Of a stretch of DNA of 47,578 bases, positions 15,451 to 23,889 are shown piece by piece. A program made the position numbers and the translations under genes. The notes under the pieces are model-generated. The model was not told the origin of the DNA. It made no database searches and saw only the letters and a program-made list of their open reading frames with translations. How positions within the stretch are numbered: the first letter of the stretch is position 1; each line of letters starts with the position of its first letter. Origin of the DNA: Acidobacteriota bacterium (GTDB lineage Bacteria; Acidobacteriota; Polarisedimenticolia; Gp22-AA2). The DNA is taken from contig QHXX01000035.1 in NCBI GenBank assembly GCA_003223135.1, forward strand, positions 1-47,578. Reading direction: 5' to 3'.

Positions 15451-16716
15451 TTACGGCAGCTGGTCGAGGATCTCCCGCACCCGGCTGGCCAGGATATCGG
15501 GGGCGAAGGGCTTCTGCAGGAACGCCTTGCCCGGCGGGAGGACACCACGGTGGACGATCGCCTCGTGGGCGTAGCCGGACATGTAGAGGACCTTCATCCC
15601 GGAACGAACGCCGGCCAGCGATTGCAGCAGCTCGGGGCCGTTCATGACCGGCATGACCACATCGAGGAGGAGGAGGTGGATCGGTCCATCGTGCTCTTCG
15701 CACACCTTCCGCGCCTCGGCGCAGGTGCGCGCCTTGAGGACCGTGTACCCCAGCATTCTCAGCACGTCGCAGGCGAGGTCACGCACCACCTGCTCGTCCT
15801 CGACCACCAGGACCGTCTCGGCGCCGCGCGCGGGGCGCTCGACGGCCGCCTCCATCGTCTGGGTCTGGGGAAGCCGCGCCTCCAGGCCCATGCGGGCGGT
15901 GATGTCCCGCATGACCACGAGGACCGACGGCTGTCCCTGGTAGGCGACGCGACTGTCGGCGATCTCGACGTCCACGGACGCACCGTCGAGGCGCACGATC
16001 TTTTGTTGCGCCAGCTCGGTCACCTGTTGTCCTTCGTGGATGGCCCGCACCCGTTTCCCGGCCATCTCCCGGAAGTCCGGGTGGACGATATCGAAGATCG
16101 GCCGGCCGACGAGATCGACCTCGCTTCTCGCCCCGAGGAGCCTGACGGCCGCACGGTTGGCGTAGACGAACCTGCCATCGGTGTGGATGAACACGGCATC
16201 CGGCAGGAGATCCACGAGCTGGCGGGAGCGTTCCTCGCTCTGGCGCAAATCCTCCTGCATTCGCCGGGCCTCCGTAACGTCCCGCTGCACGCCCCAGGCG
16301 CGCAGCAGGCGCCCGTTGTCGACGACCCCGAGGAAATTGGTGAGGAAGGTGCGCGGGCGCCCGGCCGTATCGAGCTCGCGCGACTCGGCGTCGCGCAGAT
16401 GGTAGCCGGAACGAATGAAGGCCTTCAGGAAATCGATGTTGTGAGGGTCCGTCTGGACCAGGAAGTCTCCCAGCCGGGATCCGCGGGCCTGCGCGGCCGA
16501 TGTCATCCCGTGCATTCTCGCCATCGCGTCGTTGCATTCTGCGAGGTAGGCGTGGCGGAACATCTGGCGGATCTGCTCGTCCTCCGGCAGCTCGACCTGG
16601 ATGGGACGCTCCACCTCGACGCACCAGATCCCCTCGGTGCTCTGCTCGACGAAGAAGCGGTAGCGCTCCTCCCGCTTGCGCCGCTCCTCCGGTCCCGGCC
16701 TGGTCTTTCCCGTCAT
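15451..16716 (-). CDS. PAS-PAS-receiver protein lacking the histidine-kinase core
   Basis: A 421-residue cytoplasmic protein. A first PAS domain lies at about residues 20-150 and a second, better conserved one at 161-285 (LPDAVFIHTDGRFVYANRAA, ending VMRDITARMGLEA). A response-regulator receiver domain follows at about 299-420, with acidic pocket EDE near 307, phospho-acceptor D352 (LLLLDVVMP) and lysine in FLQKPF. In hybrid kinases with this organisation, the sequence after MGLEARL continues as a dimerisation helix with the phospho-histidine and then an ATPase domain. Here the helix stops at QTQTMEA, and only about ten residues separate it from the receiver. The kinase core is therefore absent in frame. 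It could be a sensor/receiver adaptor phosphorylated by another kinase, or a deletion product. Confidence 0.85.
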   Translation of the reverse strand: MTGKTRPGPEERRKREERYRFFVEQSTEGIWCVEVERPIQVELPEDEQIRQMFRHAYLAECNDAMARMHGMTSAAQARGSRLGDFLVQTDPHNIDFLKAFIRSGYHLRDAESRELDTAGRPRTFLTNFLGVVDNGRLLRAWGVQRDVTEARRMQEDLRQSEERSRQLVDLLPDAVFIHTDGRFVYANRAAVRLLGARSEVDLVGRPIFDIVHPDFREMAGKRVRAIHEGQQVTELAQQKIVRLDGASVDVEIADSRVAYQGQPSVLVVMRDITARMGLEARLPQTQTMEAAVERPARGAETVLVVEDEQVVRDLACDVLRMLGYTVLKARTCAEARKVCEEHDGPIHLLLLDVVMPVMNGPELLQSLAGVRSGMKVLYMSGYAHEAIVHRGVLPPGKAFLQKPFAPDILASRVREILDQLP

Positions 16717-16777
16717 CGACAGGTGCCCCCGCCAACTTAGGGCCCGGAGCGGGTGCGGTCAATCGCGAGAATTTGGA

Positions 16778-17320
16778 TCAGGCGGCTTCGAACAGGCGGG
16801 CGTACACATCATGATCCGCGGGACCGAAGACCACGAACCGCACCTCGCCCAGGCGGTGGCGCCCCCTCAGGAAATCGACGACGGCGTCGTAGGCGATGCG
16901 GGCTGCGCGCTCGGCCGGAAAGCCGTAGATCCCCGTGCTGATGCAGGGAAAGGAAACAGAGCGGGCCCCGACGGCCAGGGCCCTGGTCAGGCTGTTCACG
17001 TAGGCGCCCCGGAGGGCCTCGTCCTCGCCGCGGCCGCCCCCGTGCCAGACAGGGCCGACGGCGTGGATGACGTGGCGCGCGCGCAGGCGCCCGCCCCCGG
17101 TGACCACCGCCTCGCCGGTCGGGCACGGGCCCCGACGTGCCACGATCGCCTTGCACTCCTCAAGAATCTGCGGGCCGCCGGCGCGATGGATCGCCCCGTC
17201 CACCCCGCCCCCGCCCAAGAGCCCCGGATTGGCGGCATTGACGATCGCGTCGGTGTCCTGTCGGGTGATGTCTCCCTCCACCAGGACGAGCCTCGCCTTG
17301 CCGACGGTGCGCTGGAGCAT
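16778..17320 (-). CDS. Macrodomain protein (O-acetyl-ADP-ribose deacetylase type)
   Basis: A 180-residue single-domain protein. The start at 17320 (MLQRTVGKARLVLVEGDIT) is chosen because the domain begins there; the longer frame upstream is low-complexity and overlaps the next gene's end. Signature motifs are all present: GDIT, the ligand-binding loop DAIVNAANPGLLGGGGVDGA, HAVGPVW and the diphosphate loop ISTGIYGFPAERAA. Members hydrolyse O-acetyl-ADP-ribose or remove ADP-ribose from proteins. It follows the P5C dehydrogenase on the same strand with a 28-base gap, so the two may be co-transcribed; P5C dehydrogenase uses NAD, but a functional link is inference. Confidence 0.92.
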   Translation of the reverse strand: MLQRTVGKARLVLVEGDITRQDTDAIVNAANPGLLGGGGVDGAIHRAGGPQILEECKAIVARRGPCPTGEAVVTGGGRLRARHVIHAVGPVWHGGGRGEDEALRGAYVNSLTRALAVGARSVSFPCISTGIYGFPAERAARIAYDAVVDFLRGRHRLGEVRFVVFGPADHDVYARLFEAA

Positions 17321-17348
17321 GGCCGGAGACCCCGCGCCGAAGGGACGG

Positions 17349-18935
17349 CTAGTCGCGGATGAGCGTGCGGCTCTGCTCACGCATGAACTGCGCGACGTAG
17401 TAAGGCCCGCCCGACGACTTGCCGGACGAGCCGCTCCCCTTCCAGCCGCCGAAGGGATTGATGCCGGGCCAGGCGCCGGTGGTGGCCCCGGCGCGGCGGT
17501 TGACGTAGACGACGCCCGCCTCGATTCGATCAAAGAACTTCTTGATTTCGCTCGCATCGCGGCTGAACAGGCCTGCGGTGAGGCCGTATCCGGTCTTGTT
17601 GGCCAGTTCCATCGCCTCGTCGAACGAATCGACCTCCCACAGGCAGGTGATCGGCAGGAACATCTCCTCGTGCGTCAGCCGATGATCGCTGGGAAGCCCG
17701 GCGATGATCGTCGGTCTCACGAAGAAGCCGTGGTCGTAGGGCTCGCCCCGCAGCGTCTCGCCGCCGGTGAGGATCCGGCCGTCCTTGCGTCCGATCTCGA
17801 CACACCTGGCGTATTTGTCGTGGGCCGCCTTGTTGATCACCGGTCCGAGCCAGTTCTCCTTCTTCACAGGGTCGCCGATGCTGATCTTCTCGGTCTTCGC
17901 GACCAGAAGATCGGTGAACTGCCTGGCAACCGAATGATGCACGTAGATGCGGGAGCAGGCGCTGCATTTCTGTCCCTGCAGGCCGAACGCGGATTTGAGG
18001 ACGCCGTCGGTAGCGGCGTCGAGGTCGGCGCTGGCGGAGACAATCGCCGGGTTCTTTCCTCCCATCTCGGCGATGCACGGCTTCGGGTAGGAGCGTGGGA
18101 ACTTCCTGTAGATGTCGAACCCGACCTCCCGGGAACCCGTGAACAGGAGGCCGTCCACGCCCGGATTCGTGACCAGCTCGTCCCCGACGCTTCCGCCCGG
18201 GCCGGTGACGTAGTTGAACACCCCGTCCGGCAGGCCGGCCTCGCGGTAGCATTCGGCCAGAGCGTAGCCGGTCATCGGTGTATCGCTCGCCGGCTTGAAG
18301 ACGACCGTGTTTCCGCCCAGGAGCGCCCCCGAAGAGGGCCCGCCCGACAGCGCCATCGGGAAGTTGAACGGCGAGATGATGACCCAGACGCCGAAGGGGC
18401 GGAGGACGTCACGGTTGTCTTCCTTATCGGAGAGGCGTTCCATCGGCTCTTCGTAGCCCTGATGTCGCTCCACCTGAGCGCAGTAGTAGTTCATCAGATC
18501 GGCGGTTTCCTGGCCGTCGCCCATGGCCTCCAGGCGGTTCTTGCCGACCTCCATGCTCATGAGAGCGGCGATCTCGAAGCGGCGTTTCTCGATGACGGAC
18601 GCGGTCTTGCGGATCGATGCGACGCGCTCGCGCCACGGCAGGTCCCGCCAGACCGACTCGAAGGCCTTGCGGGCCGAGGCGATCGCGGCCTGGGCATCGG
18701 CACGCGTGCCGCTGGCGAACCGGCCGAGTACCACCCGCGTGTCGCTCGGGCTGGTGTCGGCGAACGTCTCCTTCGCCTGGACCTCCCTGCCCCCGATGAT
18801 GTGGCCGTGGGTCTTCCCCAGGGTGCCCCTGACCCTCTCGACCGCCTCGTCGTACGCTTTGTTGAACTCGGGCGTCTGGCCGGCCGCCAGGGTCGCGTAG
18901 GTCACCTTGGGGGCGGCCGATCTCGTCTCAGCCAT
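17349..18935 (-). CDS. L-glutamate gamma-semialdehyde (1-pyrroline-5-carboxylate) dehydrogenase
   Basis: A 528-residue aldehyde dehydrogenase that oxidises glutamate semialdehyde to glutamate with NAD, the second step of proline degradation. The start at 18935 follows GGAGG at 9 bases. Recognisable landmarks are the cofactor loop (ISPFNFPMALSGG), FTGSREVGF, the general-base glutamate in AEMGGKNPAIV, the nucleophile cysteine in GQKCSACSRIYV, and the C-terminal NRRAGATTGAWPG with GGWKGSGSSGKSSGG, typical of the P5C dehydrogenase branch. Length is normal for the stand-alone enzyme. No proline dehydrogenase gene is adjacent. The macrodomain gene follows directly. Confidence 0.92.
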   Translation of the reverse strand: MAETRSAAPKVTYATLAAGQTPEFNKAYDEAVERVRGTLGKTHGHIIGGREVQAKETFADTSPSDTRVVLGRFASGTRADAQAAIASARKAFESVWRDLPWRERVASIRKTASVIEKRRFEIAALMSMEVGKNRLEAMGDGQETADLMNYYCAQVERHQGYEEPMERLSDKEDNRDVLRPFGVWVIISPFNFPMALSGGPSSGALLGGNTVVFKPASDTPMTGYALAECYREAGLPDGVFNYVTGPGGSVGDELVTNPGVDGLLFTGSREVGFDIYRKFPRSYPKPCIAEMGGKNPAIVSASADLDAATDGVLKSAFGLQGQKCSACSRIYVHHSVARQFTDLLVAKTEKISIGDPVKKENWLGPVINKAAHDKYARCVEIGRKDGRILTGGETLRGEPYDHGFFVRPTIIAGLPSDHRLTHEEMFLPITCLWEVDSFDEAMELANKTGYGLTAGLFSRDASEIKKFFDRIEAGVVYVNRRAGATTGAWPGINPFGGWKGSGSSGKSSGGPYYVAQFMREQSRTLIRD

Positions 18936-18989
18936 CTCGCGTCCCTCCGTCTGGATGCGTCGCATTGTAAACCATCCACCGTTGCTCCG

Positions 18990-20654
18990 TCAGCGCCGCA
19001 GGAGTGCGCGCCCCGCCTCCTTCAGGCGCGGGTCGGTCTCGTTCGCGACATATTCCTCGATCACCTCGCGGGCCGCCGGCCCCGCAATCGCCACGATGGA
19101 ACGCGCCGCGGCCTCCCGGACCTCCGGGGCCGGGTCGGCCAGGGCGGCCCGCAGGGGCGGGATCCCCTGGCTCAATCCCAGGTCGCCCAGCGCCTGCGCC
19201 GCCGCCACCCGCGCCGCCGTCCCTCCGCCCACGAGCGCCGCCGACAGGGGCGCCAGGGCCCGGTCGTCCCCCACCCGCCCCAGGGCTCTCACCGCGCTCT
19301 CCAGCCGCAGGCCGGCGGGCCGGTCCGCGGTCTGTCGGGTCACGTCGTCGACGAGGAGCGCCAGCGCCCTTCCCTCGAACAGGACGAGGGCGTCCACGGC
19401 CGCGGCCCTCACCACCGGGACGGCGTCGCCCTGGAGATCGAGAAGCGCCTCGAGACCGCCCCTGTCACCCAATCGGCCGAGGGCCTGGCCTGCGAGGCGA
19501 CGCACACCTGGATCCGGGTCGGACGCCGCCTTGATGATCGACGACAGGGAGCGTGGCCCGGGGATGAAAGACATCTCGTACACCGCGTCGGCCCGCGTCC
19601 GCGAATCGGCGTCGACCAGGTCGCGGAGGAGCGCCTCGACGTTGTCGCGCGGTGCCGTGAACCCCCGCACGGTCTTGACCGTGAGGTCTGGACGCGTCAC
19701 CTCGACCCTGATGCGCCGCCGCCGCTTCTCGGCGCGTTTCGGGTCGATGTCGTAGGCCAGGTAGTACTGCCCGAGGAACTCTTCCCCCAGGCGGGCGAAC
19801 AGCTTCTCCAGATCGCCCCCGGTGTAGAGGAGGCGTCCACCCGTCTCTTCGACGAACCCCTCGAACGGCAGCCAGGACAGAGCGCTCATGCCCGGGCGGA
19901 CGCCGTACACCGTCGTCTGCGTCCGGAAGCACAGCCGGATGAGATCCTGCAGGTAGAGGGACTGGAAGACCGATCCGCCCTGCTCGAGGTCGTTGTCGAG
20001 CCCGTCGCTCACCACCAGGATCACCTTGCGGCCGGCGCGCTCGCGCAGGTCCCGCAGGGTCTTCTCGATCGAGCGGAAGATCGCGGTGTCTCCGAAGGCC
20101 GCGCCGACCTTCTTGAGGGTCCTTGCGGGGTCGCCCGGATCGCCGGTGAAATCCTGCAGGACGGTCAGCTCGTCGTTGAATTTCGCCACCATGATCTCGT
20201 CACCGGGTCGCAGGGACGAAAGGAGCGCCTGCGCCGCCTCGCGCACCTTCTTCACCTGGCCTCCCATGCTGTACGAGAAATCGAGGAGGACGGCCACCGA
20301 GAGCGGCCGGTCGCGTCTCTCGCCTTCGAGGCCGAAGTCGGCGAGTGCGAACTCGTCGCCGTCCTCGAGCACGCGGAAGTCCGCCTGCGTGAGGCCGCGT
20401 GCCGGCTTCCCCTGCCGGTCGACCACGGTCACCGTCAGGCCGACCCGGAGGTACGGCCGCTCGACCACCCGGACATATTCTCGCAGGGTTGTCGTGTGCC
20501 CCGGGACCGGGGATGCGGCGGCCTTCGGGTTCGCGGGCGCAGCGGTTGTGGCATCCGCCCCTGGTGGGCGCACCACCGCCCCGCCAGAGGCGTCGTGGGT
20601 CGCGAGGAGGAACAGCGCGGCCAGGACGACTGTCTGGGTCCTCCGGATGAGCAT
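18990..20654 (-). CDS. Exported VWFA-domain protein with C-terminal HEAT repeats
   Basis: A 554-residue protein. The true start is 20654; the frame is open for 1.5 kb further but that part is antisense to the next genes. A signal peptide occupies about residues 1-24. The VWA domain (about 115-300) has the MIDAS motif DFSYS at 125-129 and matches the VWFA-related family common in Acidobacteriota (VDRQGKPARGLTQADFRVLE just before it). Residues about 375-550 form PBS-lyase/HEAT repeats (VRRLAGQALGRLGD, VRAAAVDALVLFEG, VREAAARSIVAIAG). A metal-dependent protein-binding role at the cell surface or periplasm is likely. The anti-sigma factor 4 kb away has the same repeat type. Confidence 0.88.
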   Translation of the reverse strand: MLIRRTQTVVLAALFLLATHDASGGAVVRPPGADATTAAPANPKAAASPVPGHTTTLREYVRVVERPYLRVGLTVTVVDRQGKPARGLTQADFRVLEDGDEFALADFGLEGERRDRPLSVAVLLDFSYSMGGQVKKVREAAQALLSSLRPGDEIMVAKFNDELTVLQDFTGDPGDPARTLKKVGAAFGDTAIFRSIEKTLRDLRERAGRKVILVVSDGLDNDLEQGGSVFQSLYLQDLIRLCFRTQTTVYGVRPGMSALSWLPFEGFVEETGGRLLYTGGDLEKLFARLGEEFLGQYYLAYDIDPKRAEKRRRRIRVEVTRPDLTVKTVRGFTAPRDNVEALLRDLVDADSRTRADAVYEMSFIPGPRSLSSIIKAASDPDPGVRRLAGQALGRLGDRGGLEALLDLQGDAVPVVRAAAVDALVLFEGRALALLVDDVTRQTADRPAGLRLESAVRALGRVGDDRALAPLSAALVGGGTAARVAAAQALGDLGLSQGIPPLRAALADPAPEVREAAARSIVAIAGPAAREVIEEYVANETDPRLKEAGRALLRR

Positions 20655-20876
20655 GGTCGAGCGCCTCGCCCCTATTGTCCACCCGATCCCTGAGACGCGC
20701 CCGCCTCGATCGTCGTTTCGAGTGGTGTGGGCGCAGCGACGCGGACCCGTGTCCGCCGGGCGCGGGGTCGACGCTTCGCACTGGGGATGTTTCAAGGTCC
20801 CCGGGCTGGCGCCCGATAGGCGCGTGTGCGAAGATGCGCCGGCGCCCGAAGGCGCGGGACGGGCAGAGAGGCATCC

Positions 20877-21176
20877 ATGAACACGCTCGAGGAGACCTTT
20901 CGTCGACCGATCGGCGAGGAGCTGGCGTACGTCTGCGATCGTCTGAAGGCCGACGAAGTTGAAATTTTGGGGAAGGCCCTGCGGCGGGGCCTGCTCGAAA
21001 TTTACAAGGCTGTCGTGTTGCACGAGCTCGGAACGGGCCGCATCGACCGGGAAGAGGCGTCGCGGCTCCTCGGAAGCCGGGTAGTGGAGCGGGCCCTCGC
21101 CAGCCAGGGGGTCGCGAGCCGTCCGCGTCCTCAGCGGCCGGGGCCGCGGAAGATGCCGCGACGGCGGAAGACGTAG
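20877..21176 (+). CDS. Small helical protein of unknown function
   Basis: A 99-residue protein; the start at 20877 has GAGAGG 6 bases upstream. It is predicted helical (LEETFRRPIGEELAYVC and then VEILGKALRRGLLEIYKA) with a segment HELGTGRIDREEASRLLG that vaguely resembles the helix-turn-helix of UPF0175-type antitoxins, a low-confidence impression. The basic C-terminus (PRKMPRRRKT) is encoded antisense to the end of the convergent CorA gene, with a 46-base overlap (21131-21176). No toxin-like partner is adjacent. The true stop could be shown by conservation only. Confidence 0.55.
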   Translation: MNTLEETFRRPIGEELAYVCDRLKADEVEILGKALRRGLLEIYKAVVLHELGTGRIDREEASRLLGSRVVERALASQGVASRPRPQRPGPRKMPRRRKT

Positions 21177-22114
21177 TACATGGCGACGGCGACCACGATC
21201 ATCAGGCCGTACACGAACAGGTAGCCGCGTCGCCATTGGAACTCGGGCATGTCCTGGAAGTTCATGCCGTAGATGCCCACGATGAGGGTGAGCGGCATGA
21301 ACAGCGTGGTGATGATGGTCAGGACGCGCATGATCTCGTTGGTCCGGTTCGAGACGATCGACAGGTGGGCCTCCAGGGCCCCGGCGACCAGCTCCCGGAA
21401 CGAATCGGCCAGGTCGGTGATCCGGACGAGGTGGTCGTAGACGTCGCGCAGGTAAACGGCGCTGCGTTCGTCGATGAGCGCGAACTCGCGCCGGCTGAGC
21501 CGCAACAGGATCTCCCGCTGGTGGCCCGAGAAGCGGCGGAGGCGCACCAGCGCCTTTCGCAGGTCGAAAACGTCCCGCAGGATGACCGAGGTCGCGGCCT
21601 CGAAGCAGGCCTTTTCGATCTCGTCGACGCGTTTCTGGAAATTCTCCATCAGGGGCAGATAGAGGTCCATCTGGAAATCGAGCGTCCGGTAGAGGATCAT
21701 CCCCGGCCCGTCGGCCATCAGACGCGGGTTCTTGCGGACGCTCTCGAGCGTCGCCACGACGCTGCGCGATGCCTCGCGGTGGAATGAGACGAGGTAGTTG
21801 GGACCCAGGAAGAGCGCCAGCTGCCGGGTGCGGAACTCGCGCACGGAGCTCTCGGGGTGGACGCCGTGGGTCAGGATGAACAGGTAGGTGCCGTAGTCGT
21901 CGATCTTCGGGTTGTGCCGCCGCCCCTCGCAATCTTCGAGGGCCAGAGGATGAAAATGGAACACCGACGCCAGGACCTCCGATTCCTCCCGGGTCGGGCC
22001 GGCCAGGTCCACCCAGACCGTGGCGCCCTTCGTCTGAAGAAGGGCGGGCAGCCGGTCCTTCGCGATCCCTTCCTCGATCCGTCCGTCGGGGTGACAGGCG
22101 ACGATGGCGAGCAG
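21131..22114 (-). CDS. corA: CorA-family magnesium/divalent cation transporter
   Basis: A 327-residue inner-membrane channel protein. It has a large N-terminal cytoplasmic domain, the family motif FHFHPLALEDC, a long stalk helix and two C-terminal membrane helices, the first ending in the selectivity motif YGMNF. The reading frame has no ATG. A CTG at 22114, with GGAGG (22121-22125) six bases upstream, restores the expected N-terminus (LAIVACHPDGRIEEG, then LLQTKGATVWVDLAGPT), whereas the GTG at 22012 would cut off the first beta strands. The CTG start is an inference. The divergent amidohydrolase gene starts only 21 bases away, so both promoters must lie inside the neighbouring coding sequences or overlap. 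Confidence 0.88.
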   Translation of the reverse strand: MLAIVACHPDGRIEEGIAKDRLPALLQTKGATVWVDLAGPTREESEVLASVFHFHPLALEDCEGRRHNPKIDDYGTYLFILTHGVHPESSVREFRTRQLALFLGPNYLVSFHREASRSVVATLESVRKNPRLMADGPGMILYRTLDFQMDLYLPLMENFQKRVDEIEKACFEAATSVILRDVFDLRKALVRLRRFSGHQREILLRLSRREFALIDERSAVYLRDVYDHLVRITDLADSFRELVAGALEAHLSIVSNRTNEIMRVLTIITTLFMPLTLIVGIYGMNFQDMPEFQWRRGYLFVYGLMIVVAVAMYYVFRRRGIFRGPGR

Positions 22115-22135
22115 GCTTCACCTCCGGCGCGGCGG

Positions 22136-23854
22136 ATGATAGCACGCGCTCTCGGTCCGGCCGCGGGAGCGATCGTGGCGCTTCTCGCCGCGTCGTGCTC
22201 GCTCGCGCCACCGGGGCCGCGGGCCGACCTCATCGTGTACGGCGGGCGGGTCTACACCGTCGATCCGCAGCGGCCCTGGGCCGAGGCGGTGGCGGTGCGC
22301 GGCGACCTCATCATGAAGGTGGGGACCGAGAAGGAGGTGCGGGCCCTCAAGGGACCCAACACGCGCGAGATCGACGTGAGCGGCGGCATCGTCCTGCCCG
22401 GGTTCAACGACGGGCACTCGCATTTCCTGGACGGTTCGTTGGGTCTGGATCAGGTCGACCTGACCGGCGCCACCACGCTCCCGGCGATCCAGGAGCGCGT
22501 TCGGCAGTACGCCGCCAAGCGCCCCGGGGAGCCGTGGATCGTCGGATTCGGGTGGCTCTACTCGACCTTTCCGGACCGCCTGCCCCATCGCAAGGACCTC
22601 GATGCCGTGGAATCCCGCCGGCCGGTCTTCCTCTATTCGTATGACGGCCACTCGGCCTGGTGCAACAGTGCGGCCCTGAAGGCGGCGGAGATCACCCCCC
22701 GCACGCCGCAGCCGCCCCCGAGCCAGGGGGAGATCGTCAAGGACAAAAGGACCGGCGAGCCGACGGGGGCCCTGAAAGAAGGGGCGATGGGGCTCCTCGA
22801 GCGTGTGCTGCCGAAACCGTCGCACGCTCGGAAGATCGCCGCCCTCGAGAAGGGATTGAGGCTGGCCAACAGCTTCGGGATCACGAGCGTCCAGAATTGC
22901 AGCGGCGGTCAGGACGAGATCGACCTGTACGCCGAGCTGCAGAAAGACGGGCGCCTGACGGTGCGCACCTCCACCGCCTTCCCCATGCCGGAGAATCCGG
23001 CGCAACTCACCGACGCCGTCATCGCCCGGATCGAGGCGGCGAGGCGGGCCCACCACGACCACTTCGTGCGCGCCGGCACGGTGAAGTTCTTCGCCGACGG
23101 TGTCATCGAGTCGAACACGGCCGCGATGCTGGCCCCCTACTCGAACCATCCGGCGACCCGGGGTGTTCCGCACTACGACCCGCGGCAGCTCCAGGCGATG
23201 GTGCGCAAGGTGGACGCGGCCGGGTTCCAGATCTACATCCACGCCATCGGCGACGCCGCCGTGCGGATGTCGCTCGACGCCCTCGAGGCCGCGGCGCGCG
23301 AGCGTCCCGGCGTATCGAGGCGGCACCGGCTGGAGCACATCGAGACCATCGACGCCGCCGACATCCCGCGCTTCGGGGCCCTGGGTGTCCTGGCAAGCAT
23401 GCAGCCGTACCACGCCTACCCCGAGCCGAACCTGCTCGGCGTCTGGGCGGTCAACGTCGGCCCCGAGAGGGTCGAGCACGCCTTCGCGTGGAACAGCATC
23501 GCGAGCGCGGGCGGACGGCTGGTCTTCGGCAGCGACTGGCCCGTGGTGACCATGGATCCGATCATCGGCCTGCACAACGCGCTCCTGCGCCAGGACACCG
23601 ACGGCAGGCCCGCGGGAGGCTTCGTCCCGAAGGAGCGCGTGACTCTCGAGCAGGCGATCGCCGCCTATACCCTCAACGGTGCGTACGCGTCGTTCGAGGA
23701 GGACGTCAAGGGATCGATCACGGAGGGGAAGCTGGCCGACCTCGCGGTCGTCCGGCCCGACCTCTTCAAGATCCCGCCGCAGGAGATCCACAAGGCGAAG
23801 GTCACGCTGACGATCTTCGACGGCCGCGAGGTCTACAGGGAGACCGGCGACTAG
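22136..23854 (+). CDS. Lipoprotein amidohydrolase (YtcJ-like, amidohydrolase family 3)
   Basis: A 572-residue exported hydrolase. The start at 22136 gives a lipoprotein signal peptide with lipobox LAASC (Cys near residue 22). The catalytic barrel is recognised from the N-terminal beta cap (ADLIVYGGRVYTVDPQRPWA), metal-binding loop GFNDGHSHFLDG, FFADGVIESNTAAM, IHAIGDAAVRMSLDALE, HRLEHIETIDAADIPRF and the aspartate in GSDWPVVTMDP. The family acts on amide, carbamate or related bonds of unknown substrates; N-substituted formamide or dipeptide-like molecules are typical. It is divergent from CorA and monocistronic. Confidence 0.9.
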   Translation: MIARALGPAAGAIVALLAASCSLAPPGPRADLIVYGGRVYTVDPQRPWAEAVAVRGDLIMKVGTEKEVRALKGPNTREIDVSGGIVLPGFNDGHSHFLDGSLGLDQVDLTGATTLPAIQERVRQYAAKRPGEPWIVGFGWLYSTFPDRLPHRKDLDAVESRRPVFLYSYDGHSAWCNSAALKAAEITPRTPQPPPSQGEIVKDKRTGEPTGALKEGAMGLLERVLPKPSHARKIAALEKGLRLANSFGITSVQNCSGGQDEIDLYAELQKDGRLTVRTSTAFPMPENPAQLTDAVIARIEAARRAHHDHFVRAGTVKFFADGVIESNTAAMLAPYSNHPATRGVPHYDPRQLQAMVRKVDAAGFQIYIHAIGDAAVRMSLDALEAAARERPGVSRRHRLEHIETIDAADIPRFGALGVLASMQPYHAYPEPNLLGVWAVNVGPERVEHAFAWNSIASAGGRLVFGSDWPVVTMDPIIGLHNALLRQDTDGRPAGGFVPKERVTLEQAIAAYTLNGAYASFEEDVKGSITEGKLADLAVVRPDLFKIPPQEIHKAKVTLTIFDGREVYRETGD

Positions 23855-23889
23855 GAGCGTGACCTAGCGGGCGCGGGGTCGCGGGTCCC

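Noticed and set aside
17067..20693. A 1208-residue plus-strand frame
   Set aside because: It runs antisense through P5C dehydrogenase and the VWA gene, both with conserved motifs on the minus strand.
20877..21176. Toxin-antitoxin module
   Set aside because: A weak antitoxin-like helix-turn-helix impression only; no toxin-like partner is next to it.
18990..22211. A single 1073-residue minus-strand frame
   Set aside because: Only the part below 20654 has signal peptide, VWA and HEAT features. The upper part is arginine/proline-rich and antisense to, or in a different frame from, the small ORF and corA.
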